Shown: in pieces, positions 33,932 to 46,622 of the stretch
How positions within the stretch are numbered: the first letter of the stretch is position 1
Layout of the letters: each line of letters begins with the position of its first letter
From: Ciona intestinalis
Lineage: Eukaryota; Chordata; Ascidiacea; Phlebobranchia; Cionidae
Direction: 5' to 3'
Length of the DNA: 64,000 nt
Assembly (NCBI RefSeq): GCF_000224145.3
Contig: NW_004190416.2
Span: 503,258-567,257 of the forward strand
Notes under the pieces: model-generated
The model's input: only the letters and a program-made list of their open reading frames with translations
What the model was told of the DNA's origin: nothing
Database searches by the model: none
Made by a program: the position numbers and the translations under genes

Positions 33932-36900
33932 TCAGTTTTGAGGTCTATCTTTTAAAAACTCTTGTGTAAAATATTGAATTGTTTTGTTGTATCTATAATC
34001 TTGTACGTTAGTTAAAGGTAGGTAACCTGCTAACTCCATGGTGTCTTTGCAAACGGATTCAATTTTACGAACAATTATAAATGGGAGGCGACGAGTCCAT
34101 TTTTGAAAAACTTCCTTAGAGTTTCTCGTCCTCCCTGGTTGAGGTATTAGGAATTAATATTTGAATGAACGGTTAAATGCAACTTATTTATTGTCCTGTA
34201 CTCCTGTGGAATGAAAAAATTATAACACAGGTGTTCTGTTTCATACACCTAGTGTCCGCTTACAAGTTACTATGTATGTAACTTATTTATCCTCATATGG
34301 CAGGGCAAAGACAGTCGTTATAACACAGGTGTTCTGTTTCATACACCTAGTGTCCGCTTACAAGTTACTATGTATGTAACTTATTTATCCTCATATGGCA
34401 GGGCAAAGACAGTCGTTATAACACAGGTGTTCTGTTTCATACACCTAGTGTCCGCTTACAAGTTACTATGTATGTAACTTATTTATCCTCATATGGCAGG
34501 GCAAAGACAGTCGTTATAACACAGGTGTTCTGTTTCATACACCTAGTGTCCGCTTACAAGTATATTTGACCTTTTATATATTGCTTTATATGCAGAGTAC
34601 AAACAAAGCGAGTTATAAACCCATTGAATGCATTACAATAAATACATGTATTATCACTGGACACAAATTCTTTATAACAACATGAACATTGTGGCAAATT
34701 ATAACCTCCAACTTACCCCAAGGATTGTTGTTGGCTTGTATTTGTATTTGTTGAACTGGACCATTGATATTGGGAGAATCACTTGTGTTTCTGTGGGTAA
34801 TGGGGTGGAATTGACAAAAGTAAAATATAATTGTGGCTGAAGTAAAATTCAAATTATTATACATATGCTTGTTATGTTCCATTCCAAATAAGCAAGATGG
34901 GATTTAGTCCAGTAACACAAAACAAAGTTACTTTATGCTCTATTTTCAATTTTATATCTATTTATAGTAGGTATACCTGTGGAGTGGAATTACAGTAGTA
35001 AAAATAACTATGGTTGAAACCCAAACCGAAAGTTGTTATATGTGTTATATAGCTTTCTATTATATACGGCTAAAAGAGCAAGGTAGGGCTTGATCGATTT
35101 GGGACAGTAATGCAAAAAAAGGTGTTTTAGAAATATATATAAATAATATATATCAAAAGTTACTTCATGTTCATATTAAATGTAAATTCATTTCATAGAC
35201 GCCAAAACTTTGGATGACAGCTGGCAGGGTGGACAGGCCACCCCAGAATTTTCTATACTGCAATTTTTAATAAACATTAGGAGCCACTTTTGAAACAAAG
35301 GAATGCGCGTCCAACTATTTCTGCCTCCCCTGTGTTTAAAATGTTTGGCTCCAATGTTTATACTCCATATTACCTTTGTATAACTTGTCCTGTGTGTTCT
35401 GCTATCCAATCCACAATACCATTGGTGAAATTTAAGCCCACAAAATCATAAAGTGACTTGGCAACCTTGAACGGGTTGGTTGCTGCGTCTTCGTATCGGA
35501 ACAACTGAAAAAGTTTACAACTACATTATTCACGAAAAATAGCATAAATTTCAATATGTAATTTTAAAAGGGAATATGATAAAAGCCAGTACAAATCACA
35601 AAAAGAATGGAAAAAGAATTAAAAAAGTTTAAAGTTTTAGAAATATCTTGAAATATTTATAGCAACCAGACAAACGTCAATCAGCCAGAGTTATTTATGT
35701 GTAACCTTGTACTTGGGCTCAGCTATTGCAACGTGCAACAATATAAACCGGCCCAAAACATCAGAGTAAAAAAATGTCAGAAAATGTTGGAAATTTTAAA
35801 AACACATCATGAATATAAAATGGAGAATTACCCACAAAATTACAAACATATTACATAGCAATATGTAAGTGAAGGTCAGTTGCTCATTTATCCCAACAAT
35901 AACTCATTTATCCCAACAGTTTTTACATTATGTTTTGATACAAACCTTGTACCGATGTTTCAGCCAATCAGGTTGTTCATACAAACCAACATTAGCGTTG
36001 GTAAATTGTCGATTACAAGTGCTGCGTAGTGATTGGTTGATATCGAGTCGTCGTGACAACAGATGACGAGAGTTAGCGATCCCACGCGGGTCTCGCAGTA
36101 AATGGACCACCTGTCAATCAAGGGATAAAATAAAACTCATAATTTTTACCAAGAAATTCTATGATGTACCTTACTAACTAACATTTAACAACAACATAAA
36201 ATATCAACATGTGTATCAATCATAGAGTAAGAATAATACCCGTAGTTTGCAATTATGTGACATCAATCATGACTTTTAACCAGAAATGATATGACATATA
36301 CAGTAGGGTGGGGGAAGATGGGACACTTTTTAACTGTATTTTCTCGTCCCATTTATCAGTAAACAAAGAACATTCAAATAATTATAAAAACTATATCCCC
36401 ACGACTCCCATAGACTGTTGTTAATTGTTTAAAACACGATCAGAATACTTGGATATTATGTGCTAAAGGTGTCCCATCTCCCCCACCCCACTATATACAG
36501 CTTAAAGTAACCACAGCATGATAAACAACTGACCTTCAGATCCAAGTTATAATCTGTGACCAACTCCTTCAGTACATTTATATCACAAAGCCGAATCAAC
36601 TTGATTGCCGTCATCTTCTTTCTTCTGCAAGTATTTTCCACGAGGTTCTGGTTGTAAACACCACAATCTGCCCAACAGTCAAATGGCTTTCTATGGATAA
36701 ATATTCTGTTACTTCTGCTAACAGACATAATGTAAAAATATATAGCCTTTTACACTTTTTGCCTCTGTCTGTGGTATATAAAAACTTTAATTTGTAGGTT
36801 TATTATGGTGTTACAATGACTGTCATTGCTCCGCTATGCGAGGCTAAATAAGTTACATTCATTCATTTATTCTTGCATTTATAAATGTTAATTAATCTTT

Positions 36901-39173
36901 GTAAAAATGAAACTTATTTTTTTATTCATCAACATAATACATTTATACGCACGTGGTGGTGTTGCTTTTAACGCAATGCTCATCTGTACAAAGCTCTGCA
37001 GTAAAAGGAGCAAAACAGAATCTTTTCCGAACACAACTTTCAATGTTTCTGTTGTATATGTGTCGTAATGTCTTCGGTAACTCTGGAAATCATTAGTTGG
37101 TTATACCTCAACAAAATCTGGAATGTCATTGCTATTTTGCTACAATGCAGTTACACTCATAGTGGTTAAACACAGGAAACCTCATTGATTAATGTGTTGA
37201 ATGCAATATACTTTGGCTCTGCTTGTTTGTATAGACACCGAACAGCAAGGTAAAAACTGGGGTGACATTGTAAAAATACAGTTACATTCATAGTTGTCAA
37301 ACATAGGGAACCTCATTGATTAATGTGGTGAATGCAATATACTTTGGCTCTGTTGTTTGTATAGACACCTAACAGCAGGGTAAAATCTGGGGTGACATTG
37401 TAAAAATACAGTTACACTCATAGTAGTCAAACATAGGGAACCTCATTGATTAATGTGGTGAATGCAATATACTTTGGCTCTGCTTGTTTGTATAGACACC
37501 GAACAGCAGGGAAAATCTGAGGTGACATTGTTAAAATACAGTTACACTCATAGTTGTCAAACATAGGGAACCTCATTGATTAATGCAGTGAATGCAATAT
37601 ACAAAATTTTTTAGTAGAAAATCACAAAATATAAAAACAAATAACCTAAATTCTAAATCTGCCTGACTATTTACATGAAAATTTAATTATAAAAAGGCAA
37701 CATATTGGACGTAATATACAGTAATTAAAACGACAAACTTACTGCTATACATTTGTAGCCATGCTGGAACAATACATTGCGCCATATCCGACAATATCTT
37801 CCGTTTTAGCGGAATATTTTCATTGCATAGATCTCTATGTGAGACAGGGATCAGAGGTTCAAACGAGTAAAAAACGTCAGGATGTTGGTTTAAGAACTCA
37901 GAAAAGAAAGAAGAACCTGGGAGGTGAATATTGGGTTTAAGTAAACTAGATTTTGGATGATTGTTGCAGACAAGTGTTTTCATGTTCAAAATTTTAAATA
38001 GGCATCTTATTTTTAAATTGAATTTTTTTTTTTTTGAAACATTTTAGCTTTAAAAAAGACACAAAAACAATCTAGAAAATGTATTTTGGTCACGTTAGCA
38101 ATTCCTAGAGTTTTTCAATTAACCGTTTATTAAGTTGTATGGTCTGAGCTGAAAACAGTAGTACTTGTTTCTTTTGTATGTCAATAAATAAAAAGTATTT
38201 AAATAAATAATAAAAAAAATGTGATACTAAAAGTTTAACCCTTGACATGCAACTGAAGATGTTAGTTTTAAAAACGTTTGATATAAAAATCACATAAATA
38301 ATCGTACCTGATCTAAAGTTGGTTAATATAATGACAACTTTCTTTTGCAGTGGAAGAGGTTCTTCTCTTCTTGCCAGATAATCAATATAACGTTGGTAAG
38401 CCTTACGATCGGTGCCATACACTGATGGTACCACTGATCCATTGAGTCTCATAACTCGTGGCTAAAGTTAAAAGAATTGTTTATTAAGAAGCATGTTTGT
38501 GATGCAATAACTTTTAATGTTTCAGAGAAATTGCTACATTTCTTTGACCTACATTTCTTTTGCATCTCAATTCCATTAGTGCTCAAACTGATTGCACAAC
38601 GGTGCATTCTTTTTACTCTAAAAAACATACAACAACATGGTATATATATTCTATAAGCTGGCACACTGTGGGACCTGGGATTTAGGCCAGAGTTGGTCCA
38701 TTACCTCAACAATATATAAGCACATTCTATTCTATATGGGTAAGGTTCTACAGCGAGGCATGCCATGGGACATGGAATTTAAACCAGAGTTGGCCTATTA
38801 CCCCCACCATGTGAAATTAATAACACTATAGTGGCTACAACACATAATTACATCAAATGTGAAAAAAAATCAAAACCAACATTAAAGTTACCTGGAATCT
38901 TTGCAGCACAGCTTGGTTATTTATCACTTGGTTAGAACTTGTATGTTGTGGAAATATGGTTTCATTTATGCTTTGGTTTATATTAGTAAACACATTATGA
39001 GCGTTATACATTGGGTTTGGACTTCTTTCTTCCAGTTTAAATACTTGGTGACTTAACTTGTATTTTGTAATCGAATAAATACTTAGGCAGGTACTTGCGC
39101 TAAGAACGGCGATAAATATGAACAGACGGCGATGAAACGGTAGCGATGTTGTTACTCGCCGTAAAGTTACCAT
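33932..39173 (-). CDS. carbohydrate 6-O-sulfotransferase-like, Golgi type II membrane enzyme
   Basis: Nine exons, all in phase: 38892-39173, 38308-38461, 37743-37916, 36953-37082, 36534-36690, 35946-36110, 35374-35504, 34717-34790 and 33932-34134; 489 residues. A short basic N-terminus precedes one membrane anchor (about residues 17-35, LFIFIAVLSASTCLSIYSI), as in Golgi sulfotransferases. The 5'-phosphosulfate loop is RSGSSFF (144-150), with the family's SEFLNQHPDVFYSFEPL after it. The 3'-phosphate-binding motif is HLLRDPRGIANSR (about 302-314). The C-terminus WTRRLPFIIVRKIESVC and MELAGYLPL fit the Gal/GalNAc/GlcNAc 6-O-sulfotransferase family (CHST1-7 type). It should transfer sulfate from PAPS to a glycan or proteoglycan. 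Which sugar cannot be told. Possible N-glycosylation sites include NQS, NET, NGS and NFT. Exon 4 uses the less common donor GTGCGT, which is forced by the phase. Confidence 0.94.
34190..34565 (-). repeat. minisatellite of SINE-tail units, about 3.5 x 97 bp, sulfotransferase last intron
   Basis: Reversed tail units, GTTATAACACAGGTGTTCTG ... CACCTAGTGTCCGCTTACAA ... ATCCTCATATGGCAGGGCAA, repeated with almost no differences between units. That homogeneity points to recent tandem expansion rather than separate SINE insertions. No SINE head is attached. Confidence 0.92.
36298..36496 (-). mobile_element. MITE copy 12, sulfotransferase intron 5
   Basis: Full length: CAGTAGGGTGGGGGAAGATG at the left, CATCTCCCCCACCCCACTAT at the right, inner words intact. 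It ends about 37 bp from exon 5. Confidence 0.92.
37126..37602. repeat. minisatellite, about 3.6 units of 130-131 bp, sulfotransferase intron 3
   Basis: The word ACTTTGGCTCTG recurs at 37210, 37341 and 37471, with CATAGGGAACCTCATTGATT in every unit. The first unit is partial, and units differ by a few substitutions. It is unrelated to the SINE-tail and 93-bp families and seems private to this intron. Confidence 0.92.
38650..38825 (+). repeat. 93-bp repeat family, two tandem units, sulfotransferase intron 1
   Basis: GTGGGACCTGGGATTTAGGC, CAGAGTTGGTCCATTACCTC, then ATTCTATATGGGTAAGGTTC opening the second unit, which ends GAGTTGGCCTATTACCCCCA. Confidence 0.85.
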
Positions 39174-40062
39174 TCTAACACAATAATAGTTACCCTATAT
39201 AGAAAAACGCCATTCGTTAGTGTATGAGACAGGCATATATATATATATCACATTTATATACACAATCGGCTTTAAAAGGCAGTGGCCCACTTTTTTATGC
39301 TAGTAAAGAATTCTACCTCCACGACCTACGGTATTTGCTAACCACTAACTATTTTTTATTAAACTGTATCTAATAAACCACGTTTCTGACGTATTTAAAT
39401 GCACACGCTGTCTAGTCTGCCTCTTTTACAGTGCTAAAGGTATTTTTATCGTTGTCCGCACTTACACCTTTAACTAGCTGGCACAAGTTTACGATAAACT
39501 ACAATTACAATCACTAAAACTTTACCACGCGCTGGAATCACTGCAAACAATCTTGTATTGTTTACACCGGAAACTACACAATGCCCAAGACTGCAGACAG
39601 CCTTTTTTCCTTTTCTCTCTTTCTGATTTAAGATTTCCAAATGCTTTTAAATAGTAAGTGTAAGTGGATCAGATAAGAGAAGCGAAAGAAAAAAGTATTT
39701 GTGTAAACATGTGTAAATTGAAGCGTGGTCGTATTTTGTATAAATGTATTTAATAAAACTTGGCATAAACTTACTAATACTTACGTTTCACACACTCCTA
39801 TGCAATCCAAAATAACCACTATTTGACTTTATAAAAATATGTATATGCATAGTCAAGCATAGTTCATCGACCACAAAGTTACATACGTGGTATGGTAGCG
39901 GCACGAGGTGTATGGAACATAACACCCTTGTTACAACGACTGAATACAGGTCAAACTTCGCATAATCTATATCTATAAAGTATAGAACATAAGGTAGTTG
40001 GTTACACTTTCGTTTAACAACAACGGACCCGTAAGAGATTAATTTGCATACGTTTTAGCAAT

Positions 40063-40257
40063 ATATAGGGTGGGGAAAGATGGGACACATTTTCATTTTA
40101 TTTCTCGTCTCATTTGAAAGTAAACAAAGAACATTAAAAAATATAAAACCGTTTCCTCACCAATCCTATAAACCGCTGTTAATTGTTATAAACAAGATCA
40201 AAATATTTGAATATTATGTGCTAAAAGTGTTCCATTTCCCCCCACGCTGACTATATG
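40063..40257 (-). mobile_element. MITE copy 13
   Basis: TATAGGGTGGGGAAAGATGG at the left, CATTTCCCCCCACGCTGACT at the right, inner words conserved. Confidence 0.9.
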
Positions 40258-40971
40258 TTTAGTGATAAATGTTCCATAAAAGCTGACACGCTCAGATCCA
40301 GTAGAAATAATGAACAATTACTTGAAACCTGAAACCAGCATAACTTTCATAAACGCCAACGCAAACCCCCACTATTAATAGTATCATCAAAACATGTATG
40401 TTATGTATATACTACAACCTGCATTTTAGCCCTAAAGACATACATGACCACTTTACATGCCCTTTAAAATAGAATAACCAGTATGGCAGGTATAATTGTT
40501 AAATAAATAAGTGAATGAAAATCATGTTGCAAAAAACCCTGCCGTTCTAAAATGATCGTAAAAATCCCCATCGTAAAAATATCAAATGTATACAAGTTAC
40601 AACATAACGTAACATATATTTATCTTTTCGTAACATTAACGAAGGTTAGAATAATTAAAACAACCAAGAAAAGGGAAAATTAGCATTCAAACGACAGTGG
40701 TAAAAAAGGACGATATTAAACGTGGTTTACTAAAGGCAAGAAAACGGGTATATAAGGACACAAGCTATATAGTTTTTAATGTATGCACTAGTATATATAC
40801 GGATCCACATATACATGCTATGTATGGCCGTATGGTTAAACAGATTGCAAGTAAAATAAGGTTTGCGACTCAGCGGATACAATAGGACATATATAGTGCC
40901 ATGTTAGGTGGGGAGATATGAAGACATAGAGGAGGTATCAAAGGTTTATCTGCCAGTTTCAAAGCTTATAT

Positions 40972-41171
40972 ATATAGTAGGGTGGAGGTAGGTGGGACAC
41001 CTTTACCACATAATATTTAAATATCCTGATCGTGTTTTAAACAATTTATAACGGTCTATGAGAGTCGTGGGGATATGGTTTTATAATTCTCTGAATGTTC
41101 TTTGTTTACTACTAAGTGGGACGACCAAATAGAATTAAAAGGTGTCCCATCTTTCCCTATCTTACTATATA
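40972..41171 (+). mobile_element. MITE copy 14
   Basis: Very well preserved: TATAGTAGGGTGGAGGTAGG at the left, AATATCCTGATCGTGTTTTA and CTTTGTTTACTACTAAGTGG inside, GGTGTCCCATCTTTCCCTAT at the right. Confidence 0.93.
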
Positions 41172-41556
41172 TGTGGCCGTAAAGGAAACTATATATATAT
41201 ATATATATAGTAGTTAAAGCCTCAAAGGTCGTATTAAAACCCACGATTATGGTCGTAAATACATAGCCGGCATTAGAAGTAGCTTAACCGCGTTTTAAAG
41301 TCGCTTTCGTGACGTAGCCGCAGTAAATCGGCTGTACATAAAAATCAACGCTACTCTAATAGATCACGTTTATAATCGAAGGCAAAGTTAGTAAAAGCTC
41401 ATTTTGTTATTGTTAAGCAAGGACAAGCCAGGCCTGGCAGACGAGACTGTTTTTAGCATAAAAGTTAGGACTTAAATTCGTTTTAATCAGCAAGAAACCG
41501 CTATAAGAACTACCGCAAATTTCGGCTTAAGTCAGTTTAAATAAACAATCTGTATA

Positions 41557-41687
41557 TAAAGAACTTCAAGAATTATGAAACCATATCCTTACGACGCCCA
41601 TGGGCCGTTGTTAATTGTTTAAAACAGAATCAGAATATTTAGGTATTTTGTACTAAATGTGTCCCGTCTCCCCCCACAGTACTATAT
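41557..41687 (-). mobile_element. MITE copy 15, truncated
   Basis: About 130 bp: it starts inside the element (AAGAACTTCAAGAATTATGA) and runs to the intact end GTGTCCCGTCTCCCCCCACA then GTACTATA. Confidence 0.88.
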
Positions 41688-42235
41688 AGCCACTCTGGAA
41701 AAGAATTAACCGTTGCTTGAAGTTGAAATAAACAAACTGTGTAAGAGAACATAGATTCGTATTCATTTACACTAAAGTTTAAAAACTATACAATGAAGCA
41801 TCATTTTTGTTTTGCAGCCATATTGTTGTTACCCATAAGCGACCTAAGATTAATGTTTTGCTTCAAGCCTGATCTAAAATTAGGTTTTGAAATGATATTT
41901 TCAAAGTATATAGCAAATCCGAACAAATAGCTAAAGTCCATGACTCCGTTAGCGTATCGATTACAAGCGGTTTAACACTAGAACGAATAACTGATAAAAA
42001 CAACCGATATTTTCAGCAGACACCGGTAAAATACCATCCGTTGCCTAACGGTCGTCAAATCCTATTTACCCCAAGCATTCTTTAACGTTATATAATAAAG
42101 AAAAGGAATCTTACACAAGGTAGCAGTTACGCTACCGACACTCGTATTTTTGTCCCAATCTTGATACCATAATCACACGTAGCTATTGAAAGTGCGTCTG
42201 CTGCCATAATAAGGGACCTTTCAGTTACTACGTCT

Positions 42236-42545
42236 CCGTAACCGGCAACGACAGTATAACATTTGAATCTTACAGTTTAAAAAGTACTTGAAGGTTTTTA
42301 TTTAAAGTAGTGCAGTCACTGTAGTGACGGTATAACATTTAAATCTAACAGTTTGAAAGTTTTAAATGATTTTATCTATTAGTATAGTGCAGTTACTGAA
42401 CAGACGGTTTAACATTCGAATAGTTTCTTAAATGGTTTTATTTGACATTATCGTGCAGTTGCTGAACAGACAGTATAACATTTCAATCTCGTTAAAAATT
42501 TACTCAAATGGTTTATACACTATATAGTGCATTTATCTAACAGGC
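42236..42545. repeat. degenerate minisatellite, about four units of 75-80 bp
   Basis: Each unit carries a GTGCAGT(T/C)(A/G)CTG word, a GACGGTATAACATT word and a TCAAATGGTTTTATT-like end. Units have diverged clearly from each other, so the array is old. Confidence 0.7.
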
Positions 42546-42824
42546 GATGCGTTATATGTTTTATAGCCTTAGCTTAAAATTGGTAGCGATAAAATAAGAT
42601 CGAACGATGGTATTGCGATCAGTCGTAGCGTGGTATATGGAAACCTGCGTTAGGCGATTTTAAGAATTCTTGTGGCTTCAAAGTTAGGAAATATTGTCTA
42701 AACAAAGATGAAGTTCCACGCAAGTTTTATTTCTGCGCGACACTATATGTAAGTACTAAGGCGTGGTTTTAAACTTTTAAGATCTTAAACTAGGTTATGT
42801 CTTTACGATTTTGGGTGGCCAATG

Positions 42825-43085
42825 AGTAATGAGACAACTCCGGCCTAAATCTCAGGTCCCATAGCGTGCTTCACTGTAGGACCTCACTCATATAGAAGAG
42901 CATGCGAATATACAATGTTGGGGTAATGGGACAACTCTGGCCTAAATCTCAGGTCCCATAGCGTGCTTCACTGTAGGACCTCACTCATATAGAAGAGCAT
43001 GCGAATATACAATGTTGGGGTAATGGGACAACTCTGGCCTAAATCCCAGGTTCATGGCGTGCCTTGCTGTTAAACCTAACTGTAT
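42825..43085 (-). repeat. 93-bp repeat family, three tandem units
   Basis: Two units are virtually identical (ACAACTCTGGCCTAAATCTC, AGGTCCCATAGCGTGCTTCA, CTCATATAGAAGAGCATGCG) and a third is more diverged. This is a recent local expansion. Confidence 0.92.
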
Positions 43086-44972
43086 AAGAACCGCACACGC
43101 GTATAATAGAAAAGTTTATGTTTATAACTTTACGCATATACGGTATAGTTTTCTAAAAATACCTAGATGCCAATTTTAGGACGTAATTGTGACGTCAGGA
43201 CAGTAGATGACGTCACCATTTTGACTTTATGCTTAAGAACAGCAAGATACAATATGTTTAACATATTATATCACACAAGGCCCCACATGTAGCAGTAATG
43301 GGTATTTGTCTACCACAGTAGCGTTACCGCCTGGAGCTGTAGTTCAAACTTACATGAACCCGCTTATGCATACGTAGCATGACTCAGCGTTATCCGACGT
43401 AACAATCGCCATTGTTAAACTCAATCAAGTAAGTTGGGAGAATGGTGGTTGTAGTATAAGTGCAAGAGAAAGAATATACATTCTTCGCTAGATGGCGATA
43501 GGGTGCCGTTTTTAAACCGAGTGTGAATATTTAAAATATACGCCAACAAAAAAACGTCTTATTTTAGATTGAAAATGGATTGGCTAAAAATTTAACAACT
43601 TATTTCGTCAAGAAAAGAGAAAACAGCACATAGGCGCCTCAGCATAACATAGACTGTCGTGTGCGTTAAGAAACGTTGTTTTTTGAAGAATACGTGGATT
43701 AGCTAGGCAAGGTAAAAACAGTAACCCATCAAGATAAAAGAAAAATGAGAAAATGTGCGCCTAATTTTTGATATGTCGTGCTATATGCGTTAAAATCACA
43801 TTTAAATGTTTCGTTTTCAGAGAAAAACACAAGTGTTTCCGTATTTCCAGTGCACAGGGCATTAAGCTTAGAGCAGTCGTTAATAAAACTGTTTTGGGCG
43901 GTACCAATATATCATTGGTAACCTGAGACCTCTTAATTGCTTCTATCATGTCCTGTTGCCATCTTCGTAATTAATTTAACAGAAAACAAAACAGGAAAAA
44001 ACTACGACATCTGCCGGAAATCCGGGACAGTAATATTTACAAAACAAGAACCGTGACGACACAATACGATTCTGCAAAAGTAGCAATTGCAAGTAATTTC
44101 AATACTAGAAATGCGGGAATTGGTAACCGCACGTGGGCGCATGCGAGCACCGTATTTAATCTAAAATAATGACGTATTCTATAAATTAAACTCATTTTAA
44201 AATAAGGAATGTAATTTAAAAAATAATCAATAATTTGTATAATTACGAAAATTCGTTTTAAATCGCCATAACGTCTAAAAGTACCCCCTTTAAATTGGTG
44301 TCTCTGTTTTGCGACGAAAGTTTAGTTTTAACTTTTTTCCCAATTAAAACAAATACATATCACAAAAAGCAACACGAAAAATTTGTGGAATAAGCTACGT
44401 ATGCTTTGTGCTTGCAATGGTGGTTGCATTATATGTGTGGGCGATGATGTGGTCTTTCTACTGCAGCTTCCTTCTGTTTGTAGGTAGATGTCTCTAATTT
44501 ACCGAGAACCAGTGGTTGGGCTGCCACTCTAATGTTTATATTAGACTGGGCATTGCGGAGCTACATCTATAGTTAAAGCAACTAATATAGGCTAGCGACC
44601 GAAGAAGCAACCATATATGATTTACATCTGTGTATACAGTTTAATATACCAACTGTAGCAGCTGTACGGACGGTTTTTGTGGAAAACTGGATATAATTTA
44701 GCTTTTAAACGGTGTACAGAAAAGGTTAGTGGTTTTTGGTTGCGAGTATTAGTTACTTTTTCTTATATTAGTTGCGCTTATCTATAATGTGTCGCACTGC
44801 AACAACTGTATACGTTAACGTTACCTATGCCGTTACACACCGGATGCTCTGTATTCATTTCCTTTGTATTCATATTAGCGCGTCAGCTTGGGCCGTCAAC
44901 GAGATAGTTTTGTTCATTTCAGGCGTTTTATTTGACTCGATAAATTTTAGCAGCGACAAACACGCCCCGGAT

Positions 44973-45070
44973 ATGACGAATGGTCACGTGACGGAGCGAA
45001 TAAAATGCAGAGGTACAGGCTCCTGTGTTTCAGAGGGATCAGGACGGAAGATAGAAGCCATAAAGGCAAG
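44973..45070 (+). CDS. candidate first coding exon of an unknown gene
   Basis: An ATG at 44973 opens MTNGHVTERIKCRG and so on for 32 codons, then a strong donor, GGCAAG followed by GTAAGA, at 45070/45071. The surroundings are richer in GC than the flanks and hold a CACGTGAC word. No downstream exon in matching phase was recognised within the window, so this may be a chance frame. Confidence 0.25.
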
Positions 45071-46489
45071 GTAAGATTATATACTGTTGATACCAGGCAT
45101 ATTTTACTTGTTTTTTAAAATAGCTTTTCGTCTGGCATTATTTTGGTACCGATATTTCGAACTTATATACGAGGGATAAATATGCAAATTAATGTCAGAA
45201 GAGATGTTTTCCCAACGTCACAACACGCAAAATGCTTCTGTAATGTCGCGTTCGCTGGTTAGCGCCATTTTTCATTTTCTACAATATTTGTGACGTGTTT
45301 GTATCTGGAAATTAAAACTACGGCGTGCCTGAATCGTATTTAACAGATAACGTTAAAGTTGTAGCTATTTCCAGCAAAGTTTGACGCGCAATTTATGCTG
45401 TTTCGTTCGGGCAACACTTGTGACATAATAATAAAGCTTCCTTTACGTAACAAAGACCATTATTGCATATAATACCCACGTGTGGCATATCCGTTTCTAA
45501 TACCACGTGACGCATATCGTCCAATTGCAATCGACCTGCCTATGTGACGTAGAAAAGACAACCGGAAAGAAGCGAATTCGAATTTCGCTTTAACAAACCG
45601 CCCGTATGTTTACATGCTTCATTGTTGCGCACACAATTATATTGTAACGTAACAATGGTACAACAAAGGTATCAATGCAACGCCGGTTATAACGGAAGGG
45701 CGTGCCAGTTACGTCATATTGAACATCTAAATAAGAATAAACGGAGGTTTGAATTAAAACGAAAAGCAATGAATTTTCCGTTGATATGCATCCGCTAGTT
45801 GGCACTCGCGAGGGTGGGTAAAATTCTTTGCAATTTTAAAAAGTTACCAAAAACCTTTACATTAACGGATGAAAGCAACACTATGTGTGTTGAATCATAT
45901 AGTTCTGTGTGGGTTAATTGTGTGGTTCATAAAACGCAATATGACGTCACTATCGTCCCACGAATGCCGGATTTCCACTTTCAAACTGCAAGTGAAAAAT
46001 CCCCTCCTCTAAAAATTTAAAAAACTGCATTCGTGGCCGCTTTGCTGGAGGATGTCACGTGGTTAAAATGGTCACGTGGTTTAAATTAGACATATCGGTA
46101 CAAGGGATAAGCCGTGTAATTAGAAAGTCTAAAACACAGAGAAAGTGTGCTCTGCGAGTTATACAGTCAGCCAGACATTCGTAAAGTGGGATATCCGTTA
46201 CAAAAACATTAACCAATCGAAAGCGAGCGTTAATTATCATGTATTGTGACGTAATCCGGAGATTTTTCAGGTCGAGGTCCTTCTGGAAAACGAGCTTTCT
46301 ATGACGCAACAATGAGCAGGCTGAACGGAAGCGCTGATTGGACGAGAAAGTCACGAGGTGGTATTTAAATTAGGCAGGAAATGGGGGGTATACTAGACTT
46401 ATATTTTGTAACTTCCGACATAAAACAAAACCTGTAACGCCATTGGTTATGACGGTTTCTAAATCACGCTGCTTGGTGTTTTTTTTGGT

Positions 46490-46622
46490 GAACAGGGTTG
46501 GAGAACCAAGGATCCTGGGTTCGAATCCAGGCCAGGGTTGAAGAATCAGAATCCTGAGTTCGAATCCAGACCAGGGTTGGAGAACTAGGGATCCTGAGTT
46601 CGAATCCAGGCCAGGAATATAA
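46490..46622 (+). repeat. tandem array of three about 40-bp units containing a tRNA B-box-like word
   Basis: The unit reads CCAGGGTTGGAGAACCA, then GGATCCTGGGTTCGAATCCA and GGCCAGG. GGTTCGAATCC is the T-loop and Pol III box B consensus, and CCTGGGTTCGAATCCAGG forms a perfect T-arm-like stem-loop. No D-arm, anticodon arm or box A is present, so these are not tRNA genes. Confidence 0.85.

Larger units (their letters stand above)
39174..44700. other. gene-free spacer upstream of the sulfotransferase gene
   Basis: No supported exon on either strand. It contains an AT dinucleotide run near 39235-39250, a fragment of a SINE-tail unit near 39885-39945, three MITEs and two minisatellites (listed separately). 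Short frames such as 40697-40885 and 43761-43949 lack splice or family support. Confidence 0.6.

Noticed and set aside
34190-34565. CRISPR-like array
   Set aside because: Units are contiguous with no unique spacers and match the SINE tail. The genome is eukaryotic.
46490-46622. Possible tRNA genes from the GGTTCGAATCC words
   Set aside because: No box A, anticodon arm or acceptor stem, and the unit is only about 40 bp.
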